Source: Streptomyces sp. BK340
GTDB taxonomy: Bacteria > Actinomycetota > Actinomycetes > Streptomycetales > Streptomycetaceae
Direction of reading: 5' to 3'
Assembly: GCF_007827595.1 (NCBI RefSeq)
Contig: NZ_VISR01000022.1
Coordinates: 122,804 to 186,803, forward strand
DNA: 64,000 nucleotides
Part shown: one piece after another, positions 35,311 to 43,859 of the stretch
Position numbering within the stretch: position 1 is the first letter of the stretch
Layout of the letters: every line of letters begins with the position of its first letter
Position numbers and translations under genes: made by a program
The notes under the pieces: generated by a model
The model's input: the letters and a program-made list of their open reading frames with translations, nothing else
Told to the model about the DNA's origin: nothing
The model's database searches: none

Positions 35311-36524
35311 TTGTCCCCCTCGAAGTGCGGGTTCTCCCAGATGACCGTCGCGCCCATGCCGAAGCCGACGCACATGGTGTTCAGGCCGTAGCGGACGTGC
35401 GGCTGCTCCTCGAACTGGCGGGCCAGCTGCGTCATCAGACGGACACCGGAGGAGGCCAGCGGGTGGCCGTAGGCGATGGCGCCGCCGTACTGGTTGACGC
35501 GCGCGTCGTCGTCGGCGATGCCGTAGTGCTCCAGGAAGGCGAGGACCTGGACGGCGAAGGCCTCGTTGATCTCGAAGAGACCGATGTCGGAGATGGACAG
35601 GCCCGCCTGGGCGAGAGCCTTCTCCGTGGCCGGGATCGGGCCGTAGCCCATGACCTCGGGCTCGACGCCGGCGAAGGCGTAGGAGACCAGGCGCATCTTG
35701 ACCGGCAGGTTGTTCTCGCGGGCGAAGTCCTCGCTCGCGATGATCGAGGCGGTGGCGCCGTCGTTCAGACCGGCCGCGTTACCGGCGGTGACCCGGCCGT
35801 GCACGCGGAACGGGGTCTTGAGGCCCTGCAGGTTCTCCAGGGTCGTACCCGGGCGCATCGGCTCGTCGGCCGTGACCAGGCCCCAGCCGGTCTCGCCGCC
35901 CTCGGGGTTGGTCCGGCGCACCGAGATCGGCACCAGGTCCTGCTGGATCTTGCCGTCGGCGTACGCCTTGGCGGCCTTCTCCTGCGAGCGCACGGCGTAT
36001 TCGTCGGCGCGCTGCTTGGTGATGGTCGGGTAGCGGTCGTGCAGGTTCTCGGCGGTCATGCCCATGAAGAGGGCGGACTCGTCGACCAGCTTCTCGCTGA
36101 CGAACCGCGGGTTCGGGTCCACGCCCTCGCCCATCGGGTGGCGGCCCATGTGCTCGACACCACCGGCGATGACGGCGTCGTAGGCGCCGAACGCGATCGA
36201 ACCGGCGGTGGTCGTCACGGCGGTCAGGGCGCCGGCGCACATGCGGTCGATCGAGTAGCCCGGGACGGACTGCGGCAGACCGGCGAGGATGCCGGCCGTA
36301 CGGCCGAGGGTCAGGCCCTGGTCACCGATCTGCGTGGTCGCGGCGATGGCGACCTCGTCGATCTTCTTCGGGTCCAGCCCGGGGTTGCGGCGCAGCAGCT
36401 CCCGGATCGCCTTCACGACGAGGTCGTCGGCGCGGGTCTCGTGGTAGATGCCCTTCGGGCCCGCCTTGCCGAACGGGGTGCGGACGCCGTCGACGAAGAC
36501 GACGTCCCTGACGGTACGAGGCAC
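35307..36524 (-). CDS. fadA: Acetyl-CoA acyltransferase (3-ketoacyl-CoA thiolase)
   Basis: Cleaves 3-ketoacyl-CoA in the last step of beta-oxidation. The product has 405 residues. The nucleophilic Cys lies in SIDRMCAGALTAV; the C-terminal pair is GGAIAYGHPLASSG with the active-site His and NTMCVGFGMGA with the second Cys. GTG 36524 is chosen because GGAGAG precedes it; the longer frame begins without a ribosome site. It is the first gene of the fadA-fadB operon, whose promoter region carries two palindromes (36567-36603). Confidence 0.95.
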   Translation of the reverse strand: MPRTVRDVVFVDGVRTPFGKAGPKGIYHETRADDLVVKAIRELLRRNPGLDPKKIDEVAIAATTQIGDQGLTLGRTAGILAGLPQSVPGYSIDRMCAGALTAVTTTAGSIAFGAYDAVIAGGVEHMGRHPMGEGVDPNPRFVSEKLVDESALFMGMTAENLHDRYPTITKQRADEYAVRSQEKAAKAYADGKIQQDLVPISVRRTNPEGGETGWGLVTADEPMRPGTTLENLQGLKTPFRVHGRVTAGNAAGLNDGATASIIASEDFARENNLPVKMRLVSYAFAGVEPEVMGYGPIPATEKALAQAGLSISDIGLFEINEAFAVQVLAFLEHYGIADDDARVNQYGGAIAYGHPLASSGVRLMTQLARQFEEQPHVRYGLNTMCVGFGMGATVIWENPHFEGDK

Positions 36525-36566
36525 GATGGCTCTCCTCCAGGTGCGGGATGGCACTGCTGCGATGCG

Positions 36567-36603
36567 CTGAGCGCGCGCTCAGGCCCCATGCTACTTATGA
36601 GTA
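36567..36603. promoter_or_regulatory. Two palindromes in the fadA-fadB promoter
   Basis: CTGAGCGCGCGCTCAG (36567-36582) is a perfect 16-bp palindrome 43 nt upstream of fadA. TACT-TATG-AGTA (36592-36603), read on the gene's strand as GTTACTCATAAGTAG, resembles TetR-family sites seen before fatty-acid genes. No regulator gene is adjacent. Confidence 0.45.
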
Positions 36604-36781
36604 ACGTAGCTGCCCAGTCCCGGCGGCGGGAGCGGCGAACGTCACATCCCCGGTGGCGCCGTCGAGCCCGCGGGGTCCCCTGCATGCCCTCCCAGGATCT
36701 TGGCGTGATCTCGACGTCCCTGTTCCGCTTCCGCGGCCCGTACCGCAACGGTTTCGCGTGAGGAACGGCCTGGCGCGCCGC

Positions 36782-38071
36782 TCAGGCCCCCTTGGCCGAC
36801 AACGCCGCCACCAGCACCGGCGTGACCTGCTCCACCTGCCAGGCCCGCGCGCCGTAACCGGCCAGTGCGAGCTCGACGGACCCGGCGTCCACCACCTTCG
36901 GCGGCTCCCAGCAGATCCTTCGCACCGTGTCCGGGGAGACCAGGTTCTCCTGGGGCATGTTGAGCTGCTCGGCCAGAGCCGACACTCCCGCGCGAGCCGC
37001 GGACAGCCGAGCCGCGGCCGCGGGGTCCTTGTCGGCCCAGGCCCGCGGCGGGGGCGGCCCGGCGACCGGCTGCCCGGGCTGCGGCAGTGCGGAGTCCGGC
37101 AGGGCCTTGGCCCGGTCGACCGCCGCCTGCCACTGCTCCAGCTGTCGCCGCCCGACCCGGTGCCCGAACCCGTTCAGCATGGCCAGGGCGTGCGCGTTGC
37201 CCGGCAAAGAGAGCGCGGCCTCCACGATGGCCGCGTCCGAGAGCACCTTGCCCGGCGACACATCCCGTCGCTGGGCGATCCGGTCCCGCGTCTGCCAGAG
37301 CTCCCGCACCACGGCCAGCTGCCGGCGCCGGCGCACCTTGTGCATGCCGGACGTGCGGCGCCACGGATCCTTGCGGGGCTCGGCGGGCGGAGCGGACGCG
37401 ATCGCGTCGAACTCCTGGCGTGCCCAGTCAAGCTTGCCCTGCCGGTCCAGCTCCTTCTCCAGGGCGTCCCTGAGGTCGACGAGGAGTTCCACGTCCAGGG
37501 CGGCATAGCGCAGCCACGGCTCGGGCAGCGGACGGGTGGACCAGTCGACGGCCGAGTGCCCCTTCTCCAGGACGAAGCCGAGGACGCCCTCGACCATCGC
37601 GCCGAGGCCGACCCGGGGGAACCCGGCGAGCCGCCCGGCCAGCTCGGTGTCGAACAACGATGTCGGCATCATGCCTATCTCGCGCAGACAGGGCAGGTCC
37701 TGGGTGGCGGCGTGCAGCACCCACTCGACGCCGGACAGTGCCTCGCCGAGACCTGACAGGTCGGGACAGGCGACGGGGTCGATCAGCGCGGTGCCGGCGC
37801 CCTCGCGGCGCAGCTGCACCAGATAGGCGCGCTGGCCGTAGCGGTAGCCGGAGGCGCGCTCGGCGTCGACGGCGACGGGGCCGGAGCCGGCGGCGAAGGC
37901 CGCGATCACCTCGGCGAGGGCGTTCTCGTCGGTGATCACCGGCGGAATGCCCTCGCGGGGTTCGAGAAGTGGCGTCGGCGCCCCCGTCACAGAAGATCCG
38001 GCGTCGTCCGGAGGAGTGCCTCCGGTGGTGCGCAGGGCACTGTCTGCTGCGGTCTCTTGGGCGTCGGTCAC
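36782..38071 (-). CDS. rnd: Ribonuclease D (DEDDy exonuclease with HRDC domains)
   Basis: A 3'-5' exoribonuclease of stable-RNA processing, 429 residues. The DEDDy exonuclease motifs are visible: Exo I VAVDAERASG, Exo II HAATQDLPCL, Exo III YAALDVELLVDL. One HRDC domain follows at ~235-315 (VRELWQTRDRIAQRRDVSPGKVL) and a second HRDC-like region closes the chain. A ~40-residue low-complexity acidic N-terminus is typical in Streptomyces. GTG 38071 lacks a strong ribosome site. A perfect 30-bp palindrome lies 28 nt upstream. Confidence 0.9.
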   Translation of the reverse strand: MTDAQETAADSALRTTGGTPPDDAGSSVTGAPTPLLEPREGIPPVITDENALAEVIAAFAAGSGPVAVDAERASGYRYGQRAYLVQLRREGAGTALIDPVACPDLSGLGEALSGVEWVLHAATQDLPCLREIGMMPTSLFDTELAGRLAGFPRVGLGAMVEGVLGFVLEKGHSAVDWSTRPLPEPWLRYAALDVELLVDLRDALEKELDRQGKLDWARQEFDAIASAPPAEPRKDPWRRTSGMHKVRRRRQLAVVRELWQTRDRIAQRRDVSPGKVLSDAAIVEAALSLPGNAHALAMLNGFGHRVGRRQLEQWQAAVDRAKALPDSALPQPGQPVAGPPPPRAWADKDPAAAARLSAARAGVSALAEQLNMPQENLVSPDTVRRICWEPPKVVDAGSVELALAGYGARAWQVEQVTPVLVAALSAKGA

Positions 38072-38099
38072 CTGTCAAGGGTATCCGTGTGTGGACAGC

Positions 38100-38129
38100 G
38101 CCCGTCGACGGAACGTTCCGTCGACGGGC
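38100..38129. repeat. Perfect 30-bp palindrome upstream of rnd
   Basis: GCCCGTCGACGGAAC followed directly by its exact reverse complement, without spacer. It lies between the regulator gene's stop (38292) and the rnd start (38071). It could be an operator, a terminator arm or a cruciform-forming site. Confidence 0.6.
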
Positions 38130-38168
38130 ACCGGAGGGTCGTAAACCAGTCAGGCCGGTGAAACTCAC

Positions 38169-38212
38169 GGTTCACATGCGTGAACCAGGGGCTCCGCCGA
38201 GCGGTTCGGCGG
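38169..38212. repeat. Two further hairpins in the rnd upstream region
   Basis: GGTTCAC-ATGC-GTGAACC (38169-38186) and CCGCCGA-loop-TCGGCGG (about 38194-38212). With the 30-bp palindrome they make three inverted repeats in ~115 nt; the latter two may terminate the upstream regulator gene. Confidence 0.5.
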
Positions 38213-38291
38213 CGGTGTCGGTCAGGGGCTCAAGGGCTTAGCGGTTCAGGGGGATCGGGGAGATCGAGGACGGGGGTGGAGGGGGCAGGGG

Positions 38292-38951
38292 TCAGTGGAT
38301 GATTCCGGTGCGCAGGGCCACGGCGACCATTCCGGCCCGGTCGCCCGTGCCGAGCTTGCGCGCGATGCGGGCGAGGTGGCTCTTCACGGTCAGGGCGGAC
38401 AGGCCCATCGAGACGCCGATGGCCTTGTTGGACTGGCCTTCCGCGACCAGACGCAGCACCTCCACCTCGCGTCCGGACAGCTCGCGGTAGCCGCCCGGGT
38501 GGCTCGGGGCACCCGGGGGGCGGCGGTGCATCCGGGCGGCGCCGCCGAGGGGGGCGGCGCCGGGTCGGGTGGGGAGCCCGATGTTCGTCCGGGTGCCGGT
38601 GACGACGTAGCCCTTGACCCCGCCGGCCAGGGCGTTGCGGACGGCGCCGATGTCGTCGGCGGCCGAGAGGGCCAGCCCGTTGGGCCAGCCCGCGGCGCGG
38701 GTCTCGGACAGCAGGGTCAGGCCGGAGCCGTCGGGCAGGTGGACGTCGGCGACGCAGATGTCGCGGGGGTTGCCGATGCGGGGACGAGCCTCCGCGATGG
38801 ACGAGGCCTCGATGACGTCGCGGACACCGAGCGCCCACAGATGGCGGGTGACGGTGGAGCGGACGCGCGGGTCGGCCACGACCACCATGGCGGTCGGCTT
38901 GTTCGGGCGGTAGGCGACCAGGCTTGCGGGCTGCTCGAGGAGAACGGACAC
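38292..38951 (-). CDS. Atypical NarL/FixJ-type response regulator
   Basis: A 219-residue DNA-binding regulator. In the receiver domain Asp69 (VADVHLPDGSG) is in the phospho-acceptor position. The acidic pocket has only Asp27 (VVVADPRV), with Ala where a second acid is usual, and the conserved lysine after beta-5 is replaced (GYVVTGT). This suggests phosphorylation-independent or altered activation. The C-terminal LuxR HTH (~155-215) is intact: LSGREVEVLRLVAEGQSNKAIGVSMGLSALTVKSHLARIARKL. GTG 38951 has AGGAGG 5 nt upstream. No kinase is adjacent, so this is an orphan regulator. Confidence 0.9.
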   Translation of the reverse strand: MSVLLEQPASLVAYRPNKPTAMVVVADPRVRSTVTRHLWALGVRDVIEASSIAEARPRIGNPRDICVADVHLPDGSGLTLLSETRAAGWPNGLALSAADDIGAVRNALAGGVKGYVVTGTRTNIGLPTRPGAAPLGGAARMHRRPPGAPSHPGGYRELSGREVEVLRLVAEGQSNKAIGVSMGLSALTVKSHLARIARKLGTGDRAGMVAVALRTGIIH

Positions 38952-39251
38952 CAGGCCTCCTGGGGTGGGGGGACGGGGCCGGCTTGTGGGGATGAAGCCG
39001 GGACGAACCGTGCTTTGAAGGTCACAGTCGTCTTCGGCAGCAAACGCGTCCGCCTTTAGAGAATGATCACGATCTAGTGAGTAACAATCCGTGCAATTCG
39101 GACACGCGATCGATCATCCGAAGATCGAGTCGGTTCGGGCCGGTGCGATTCGAGTGCGCAAAGTGGCCGTATCGACAAAGAGATGGTCAACAAGGGGTCC
39201 ATGAGGATTACGGAGCCCCGTGAGGAGTATGCCGATACGGCCGGGATCACG
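38952..39251. other. Intergenic region with an AT-richer segment
   Basis: 300 nt between the regulator start and the DUF3000 stop. From ~39050 to 39240 the base composition is clearly more AT-rich than the surroundings (GAATGATCACGATCTAGTG), consistent with the promoter of the response regulator. No gene seen. Confidence 0.5.
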
Positions 39252-39929
39252 TCACCGGGACTGCGGACCCCTGCGCTGCGGCAGGGTCACCACCGAGGCG
39301 TCGCCCGGTCCGGCCGGGGGCAGCCCGCCGATCTGGGCCAGCAGATCGCACCACGAGGCCAGGTGGCCGGCGGTGTCCGGCACTCCGCCCAGGCCCTCGC
39401 GGGGCGTCCAGGAAGCCCGGATCTCGATCTGCGAGGCCGCGGGGCGCTCGGACAGACCGCCGAAGTAGTGCGAGCTGGCACGTGTGACGGTGCCGCTCGG
39501 CTCGCCGTACGTCAGCCCGCGCGACTGCAGCGCACCGGTCAGCCACGACCAGCACACCTCCGGCAGCAGCGGATCGGCCGCCATCTCCGGCTCCAGCTCC
39601 GCGCGCACCAGCGTCACCAGCCGGAACGTACCGTGCCAGGCGTCGTGCCCGGCCGGGTCGTGCAGCAGCACCAGCCGCCCGTCGGCCAGCTCCTGCTCGC
39701 CGTCGGCCACCACGGCCTCCACCGCGTACGCGTACGGCGCCAGCCGCTGCGGAGCCGGCGTCGGCTCCACCTCGACCTGCGGCCTCAGGCGCGCGGCCCG
39801 CAGCGCCTCGACCGCGGCCCGGAACGCCGGCGGCCCCGCCGCACCCGCATGCCCCTCCGCCTCCGCGTTCCCCTTCGCGTCGTCCATTCCGCCAGCGCCG
39901 TCCGACAGTCGTCCCTGAGCCGCAGCCAT
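39252..39929 (-). CDS. DUF3000 family protein
   Basis: A ~225-residue soluble actinobacterial protein of the DUF3000 family, function unknown. The conserved core runs from FRAAVEALRAARLRPQVEVE through HGTFRLVTLVRAELEPEMAADPLLPEVCWSWL to GTVTRASSHYFGGL. The first ~40 residues are low-complexity. ATG 39929 is chosen; ATG 39887 is possible. It is divergent from hemE, a pairing I recall as conserved in Streptomyces. Confidence 0.82.
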   Translation of the reverse strand: MAAAQGRLSDGAGGMDDAKGNAEAEGHAGAAGPPAFRAAVEALRAARLRPQVEVEPTPAPQRLAPYAYAVEAVVADGEQELADGRLVLLHDPAGHDAWHGTFRLVTLVRAELEPEMAADPLLPEVCWSWLTGALQSRGLTYGEPSGTVTRASSHYFGGLSERPAASQIEIRASWTPREGLGGVPDTAGHLASWCDLLAQIGGLPPAGPGDASVVTLPQRRGPQSR

Positions 39930-40039
39930 GCGGGGAAGAGTAAGGGGAACCGGGGCTTTGTGCAGGGCAACACACCCCGCGCCCGATGTTGCCGTGGCCA
40001 CGTGCGTTCCGCTCGACGGCGTCGTGCGAGACTTGCCCC

Positions 40040-41107
40040 GTGACCGCCAACGACGCCTCCACGGGCCAGCAGCCGACAGCCACGTACGACAGCGCCTTCC
40101 TCAAGGCGTGCAGGCGCGAGCCCGTGCCGCACACCCCCGTGTGGTTCATGCGTCAGGCCGGCCGCTCGCTGCCCGAGTACCGCAAGGTGCGTGAGGGCGT
40201 CCCCATGCTGGAGTCCTGCATGCGGCCCGAGCTGGTCACCGAGATCACCCTGCAGCCGGTGCGCCGCCACAACGTGGACGCGGCGATCTACTTCAGCGAC
40301 ATCGTCGTCCCGCTCAAGGCGATCGGCCTCGACCTCGACATCAAGCCCGGCGTCGGCCCGGTCGTGGAACAGCCGATCCGCACCCGCGCCGACCTCGCCC
40401 GGCTGCGCGACCTCACCCCCGAGGACGTCCCCTACGTCACCGAGGCGATCGGACTGCTCACCCGTGAGCTGGGCCCGACCCCGCTGATCGGTTTCGCGGG
40501 CGCGCCTTTCACCCTCGCGAGCTACCTGGTCGAGGGCGGTCCGTCGCGTACGTACGAGAACGCCAAGGCGATGATGTACGGCGACCCCGAGCTGTGGGCC
40601 GACCTGCTGGACCGCCTGGCCGACATCACGGCCGGCTTCCTGAAGGTGCAGATCGAGGCGGGCGCCTCGGCCGTCCAGCTCTTCGACTCCTGGGTCGGCG
40701 CGCTGGCCCCGGCCGACTACGTGAAGTCCGTGATGCCCGCCTCGGCGAAGGTGTTCGACGCCGTCGCCGGGTACGGCGTCCCGCGCATCCACTTCGGTGT
40801 CGGCACCGGTGAGCTGCTCAGGCTCATGGGCGAGGCCGGTGCGGATGTCGTCGGCGTCGACTGGCGCGTCCCGCTGGACGAGGCCGTCCGCCGTGTCGGC
40901 CCCGGCAAGGCGCTGCAGGGCAACCTCGACCCGACCGTCCTGTTCACCGACAAGGACACCGTCGAGGCCAGGGCCCGCGAGGTGCTGGACGCGGCCGCCG
41001 GTCTCGAGGGTCACGTCTTCAACCTCGGCCACGGCGTGCCGCCCAACACCGACCCGGACGTGCTGACCCGGCTCGTGGACTTCGTCCACTCGGCGAGCGC
41101 CCGCTGA
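40040..41107 (+). CDS. hemE: Uroporphyrinogen decarboxylase
   Basis: Converts uroporphyrinogen III to coproporphyrinogen III (haem synthesis, cytosol, no cofactor). The product has 355 residues. The signature PVWFMRQAGRSLPEYR contains the substrate-binding Arg, YFSDIVVPLKAIGLDL the catalytic Asp, and GFAGAPFTLASYLVEGG and FDSWVGALAP follow. GTG 40040 matches the usual N-terminus; no strong ribosome site is visible. Its product feeds CgoX, HemH/CpfC (not in window) and HemQ. Confidence 0.96.
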   Translation: MTANDASTGQQPTATYDSAFLKACRREPVPHTPVWFMRQAGRSLPEYRKVREGVPMLESCMRPELVTEITLQPVRRHNVDAAIYFSDIVVPLKAIGLDLDIKPGVGPVVEQPIRTRADLARLRDLTPEDVPYVTEAIGLLTRELGPTPLIGFAGAPFTLASYLVEGGPSRTYENAKAMMYGDPELWADLLDRLADITAGFLKVQIEAGASAVQLFDSWVGALAPADYVKSVMPASAKVFDAVAGYGVPRIHFGVGTGELLRLMGEAGADVVGVDWRVPLDEAVRRVGPGKALQGNLDPTVLFTDKDTVEARAREVLDAAAGLEGHVFNLGHGVPPNTDPDVLTRLVDFVHSASAR

Positions 41108-41147
41108 GCCGGCCCGCTCGTAGGGGGCCCGCTCGGAGGGAGCCCGG

Positions 41148-41972
41148 TCACCACACCTGACGGGGCCGGGCCTGCCTGCCGAACAGCAGGCGGGGCGGCT
41201 CCGGGGGCGGCGGAGTGCCGGGCTTGAGCGGCCAGGCGAGCAGCATGCCCGCCACGAAGCCGACCACATGGGCCGCGTAGGCCACGGTGCCGGCACCGGA
41301 GATGCCGTGCCCGGAGGAGTACACCGCCTGCAGGGCGAACCAGAAGCCCAGCACCAGCCAGGCGGGCAGCCTGAGCGGCAGGAAGACCAGGAACGGGACG
41401 AGGACCCACACCCGCGCCCTCGGATACAGCACCAGATAGGCGCCGAGGACTCCGGCGATCGCCCCGGAGGCGCCGATCAGCGGGTCGTGCGAGGAGTCGT
41501 TGAGCAGCGCGAAGCCGTAACCGGCCGCGTAGCCGCAGACGACATAGAAGACGAAGTAGCGGATGTGGCCCATCCGGTCCTCGACGTTGTTGCCGAAGAT
41601 CAGCAGGAAGAGCATGTTGCCCAGCAGGTGCAGCCAGCTTCCGTGCAGGAACATCGCGGTGAACACGGACAGTGGCGGGGACTTGTGATAGCGGGCCGGT
41701 CCCACCACACAGCCCGGGCCGTGCGGGCCCAGGCCCACGTCGCCCGTCGGGACCAGCTGCGGCAGCTGATGGTGGATCAACTCCCTTGGGACCGCCGCGT
41801 AGTGGTCCATGAACGCCTGCAGATGGCACAGCTGCGCCAGATCGCTGCCGCCCGCCACGGAGCCGGCCATGCCGGGCATGGTGAGGAAGACGAGGACGTT
41901 CGCCGCGATGAGCGCGTACGTCACGTAGGGCGTGCGGCGTGCGGGGTTCACGTCATGGACGGGGATGACCAC
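41148..41972 (-). CDS. Rhomboid family intramembrane serine protease
   Basis: A 274-residue polytopic protein with six or seven membrane segments. It has the rhomboid L1/H2 motif TAMFLHGSWLHLLGNMLFLLIFG, nucleophile Ser in GASGAIAGVLGAY, and catalytic His in AYAAHVVGFVAGMLLA. The long loop between TM1 and TM2 (~residues 45-100) is typical of the actinobacterial group. ATG 41972 starts it. Substrates unknown. Confidence 0.9.
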   Translation of the reverse strand: MVIPVHDVNPARRTPYVTYALIAANVLVFLTMPGMAGSVAGGSDLAQLCHLQAFMDHYAAVPRELIHHQLPQLVPTGDVGLGPHGPGCVVGPARYHKSPPLSVFTAMFLHGSWLHLLGNMLFLLIFGNNVEDRMGHIRYFVFYVVCGYAAGYGFALLNDSSHDPLIGASGAIAGVLGAYLVLYPRARVWVLVPFLVFLPLRLPAWLVLGFWFALQAVYSSGHGISGAGTVAYAAHVVGFVAGMLLAWPLKPGTPPPPEPPRLLFGRQARPRQVW

Positions 41973-42063
41973 ACAGAAGTAGTTCCCGCGATGGGGCGCG
42001 CGAATCGGTGAACGCGGCCGGGCGGGGCTGCGTATGTGTTCTCAACCGAGGTGAGGACAGGCG

Positions 42064-42351
42064 ATGGAAGCTCCGCAGGTTTCGGCGATGCATGCTCTGC
42101 CCGATGGTGAGGCCGAGCTGTCTTTGGTGGTGAGGCTCCCCTGGGAGGACGTTGCGCGGCTGGGTCAGGAGGCGGGGCGGCTGGCCTCGCAGATGCAGCG
42201 GCCCGTGACGTTGGACGAGGCGGTGAGCCATCGGCTGCGGTCGGCTCGGACGTCCGCCTCTCATGCGAAGCCTTCGGCCGAACAGCCCGCGGCCGTGACG
42301 TCGAGTGCGGGGGTCACCTCATTGCCGCGGATCAGCACCGGGACGGCCTAG
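42064..42351 (+). CDS. Small soluble protein of unknown function
   Basis: A 95-residue protein, not recognised. The core AELSLVVRLPWEDVARLGQEAGRLASQMQRPVTLDEAVSHRL looks like a short strand followed by two amphipathic helices, compatible with a ribbon-helix-helix or coiled protein. The C-terminal third is low complexity. GAGGTGAGGACAGG precedes ATG 42064. It is divergent from the rhomboid gene. Confidence 0.6.
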   Translation: MEAPQVSAMHALPDGEAELSLVVRLPWEDVARLGQEAGRLASQMQRPVTLDEAVSHRLRSARTSASHAKPSAEQPAAVTSSAGVTSLPRISTGTA

Positions 42352-42437
42352 GAGCGTTGCGGGGCGCGGGTGATCCGCGGCCGGTCGCGCCCGTGCGGCG
42401 GAGCCGCGCATCCGCAGCCCCGCGCCCCGCAGGTCGG

Positions 42438-43832
42438 TCACGTCGCCCGTACCTTCGACGTGGCCTTTCTCGCCGCCACCAGTACCGGGTCCCACACCGG
42501 TGAGAAAGGCGGGGCGTAGCCCAGGTCCAGGGCTGTCATCTGTTCCACCGTCATACCCGCGGTGAGGGCCACCGCCGCGATGTCGACCCGCTTCGCCGCG
42601 CCCTCCCTGCCGACGATCTGGACGCCGAGCAGACGGCCGGTGCGGCGTTCGGCGAGCATCTTGACCGTCATGGGCGAGGCGCCGGGGTAGTAGCCGGCGC
42701 GACTGGTCGACTCGATGGTGACGGTCTCGAACTGCAGGCCCACGCGGTGGGCGTCCTTCTCGCGCAGGCCGGTGCGGGCGATCTCCAGGTCGCAGACCTT
42801 GCTGACGGCCGTGCCGACCACGCCCGGGAAGGTGGCGTAACCGCCGCCGGCGTTGGTGCCGATGACCTGGCCGTGCTTGTTGGCGTGGGTGCCGAGCGGG
42901 ACGTACTGCTCCTGCCCGGAGACCAGGTTCAGCACCTCGACACAGTCGCCGCCCGCCCAGATCTCCTCGTGGCCACGCACCCGCATCGCGAGGTCGGTGA
43001 GCAGGCCGCCGTGGGCGCCGAGGGGGAGGCCCGCCGCCCGGGCGAGCGCGGTCTCCGGGCGTACCCCGATGCCGAGGACCACGACGTCCGCCGGGTACTC
43101 GGCGTCCTCCGTGGCCACCGCGCGGACCCGGCCGTCCTGCCCGGTGAGCAGCTTGGTGACTTCGGCGTCGTTCACCATGGTGATGCCGAGTCCCTCCATG
43201 GCCCGGTGCACCAGGCGGCCCATGTCCGGGTCGAGCGTCGACATCGGCTCGCTGCCGCGGTTGACGACGGTCACCTCGTAGCCGCGGTTGATCAGCGCCT
43301 CGGCCATCTCCACGCCGATGTATCCGGCGCCGACGACGACCGCGCGCCGGCCGCCCGTGTGGACCAGCGAGTCCAGCAGGGCCTGGCCGTCGCCGAGTGT
43401 CTGCACGCCGTGCACGCCCGGGGCGTCCGCGCCGGGCATGTCCGGGCGGATCGGGCGGGCGCCGGTCGCGATCACGAGTCCGTCGTACGACACCCAGGAC
43501 TCGCCCCCGGAAGCGAGGTCACGCGCGCGTACCCGACGGCCGGCGACGTCGATCTCCGTGACCTCCGTCCGCATCCGCAGGTCGATGTCCCGCGCGCGGT
43601 GCTCCTGCGGTGTGCGCGCGATCAGCCGGTCCCGCTCGGGCACGTCACCGCCGACCCAGTACGGGATCCCGCACGCCGAGTAGGAGGAGAAGTGGCCGCG
43701 CTCGAAGGCCACGATCTCCAGTTCGTCCGGCCCCCGCATCCGGCGCGCCTGCGACGCCGCGGACATCCCCGCGGCGTCACCGCCGATCACGACCAGCCGT
43801 TCCCTGTCGCCCCGCCCGCTACTCATGCTCAT
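42438..43832 (-). CDS. FAD-dependent pyridine nucleotide-disulfide oxidoreductase (CoA-disulfide reductase/NADH oxidase-like)
   Basis: A 464-residue flavoprotein. The N-terminal FAD motif VVIGGDAAGMSAASQARR is followed by the single-Cys active site SSYSACGIPYWVGG, the hallmark of CoA-disulfide reductase-type enzymes. The NAD(P) motif is VVVGAGYIGVEMAEALINRG and the second FAD motif EIWAGGDCVEVLN. A C-terminal dimerisation domain ends with DLGYAPPFSPVWDP. Expected reaction: NAD(P)H reduction of CoA-disulfide, persulfide or oxygen. The DUF4349 gene lies 27 nt upstream on the same strand, so the two may be co-transcribed. Confidence 0.9.
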   Translation of the reverse strand: MSMSSGRGDRERLVVIGGDAAGMSAASQARRMRGPDELEIVAFERGHFSSYSACGIPYWVGGDVPERDRLIARTPQEHRARDIDLRMRTEVTEIDVAGRRVRARDLASGGESWVSYDGLVIATGARPIRPDMPGADAPGVHGVQTLGDGQALLDSLVHTGGRRAVVVGAGYIGVEMAEALINRGYEVTVVNRGSEPMSTLDPDMGRLVHRAMEGLGITMVNDAEVTKLLTGQDGRVRAVATEDAEYPADVVVLGIGVRPETALARAAGLPLGAHGGLLTDLAMRVRGHEEIWAGGDCVEVLNLVSGQEQYVPLGTHANKHGQVIGTNAGGGYATFPGVVGTAVSKVCDLEIARTGLREKDAHRVGLQFETVTIESTSRAGYYPGASPMTVKMLAERRTGRLLGVQIVGREGAAKRVDIAAVALTAGMTVEQMTALDLGYAPPFSPVWDPVLVAARKATSKVRAT

Positions 43833-43859
43833 GTGAACACGCTAGAGGGCGAGATCATT

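Noticed and set aside
37651..37663. AACAACGATGTC-like sequence inside rnd
   Set aside because: Coding position, imperfect match and no promoter context.
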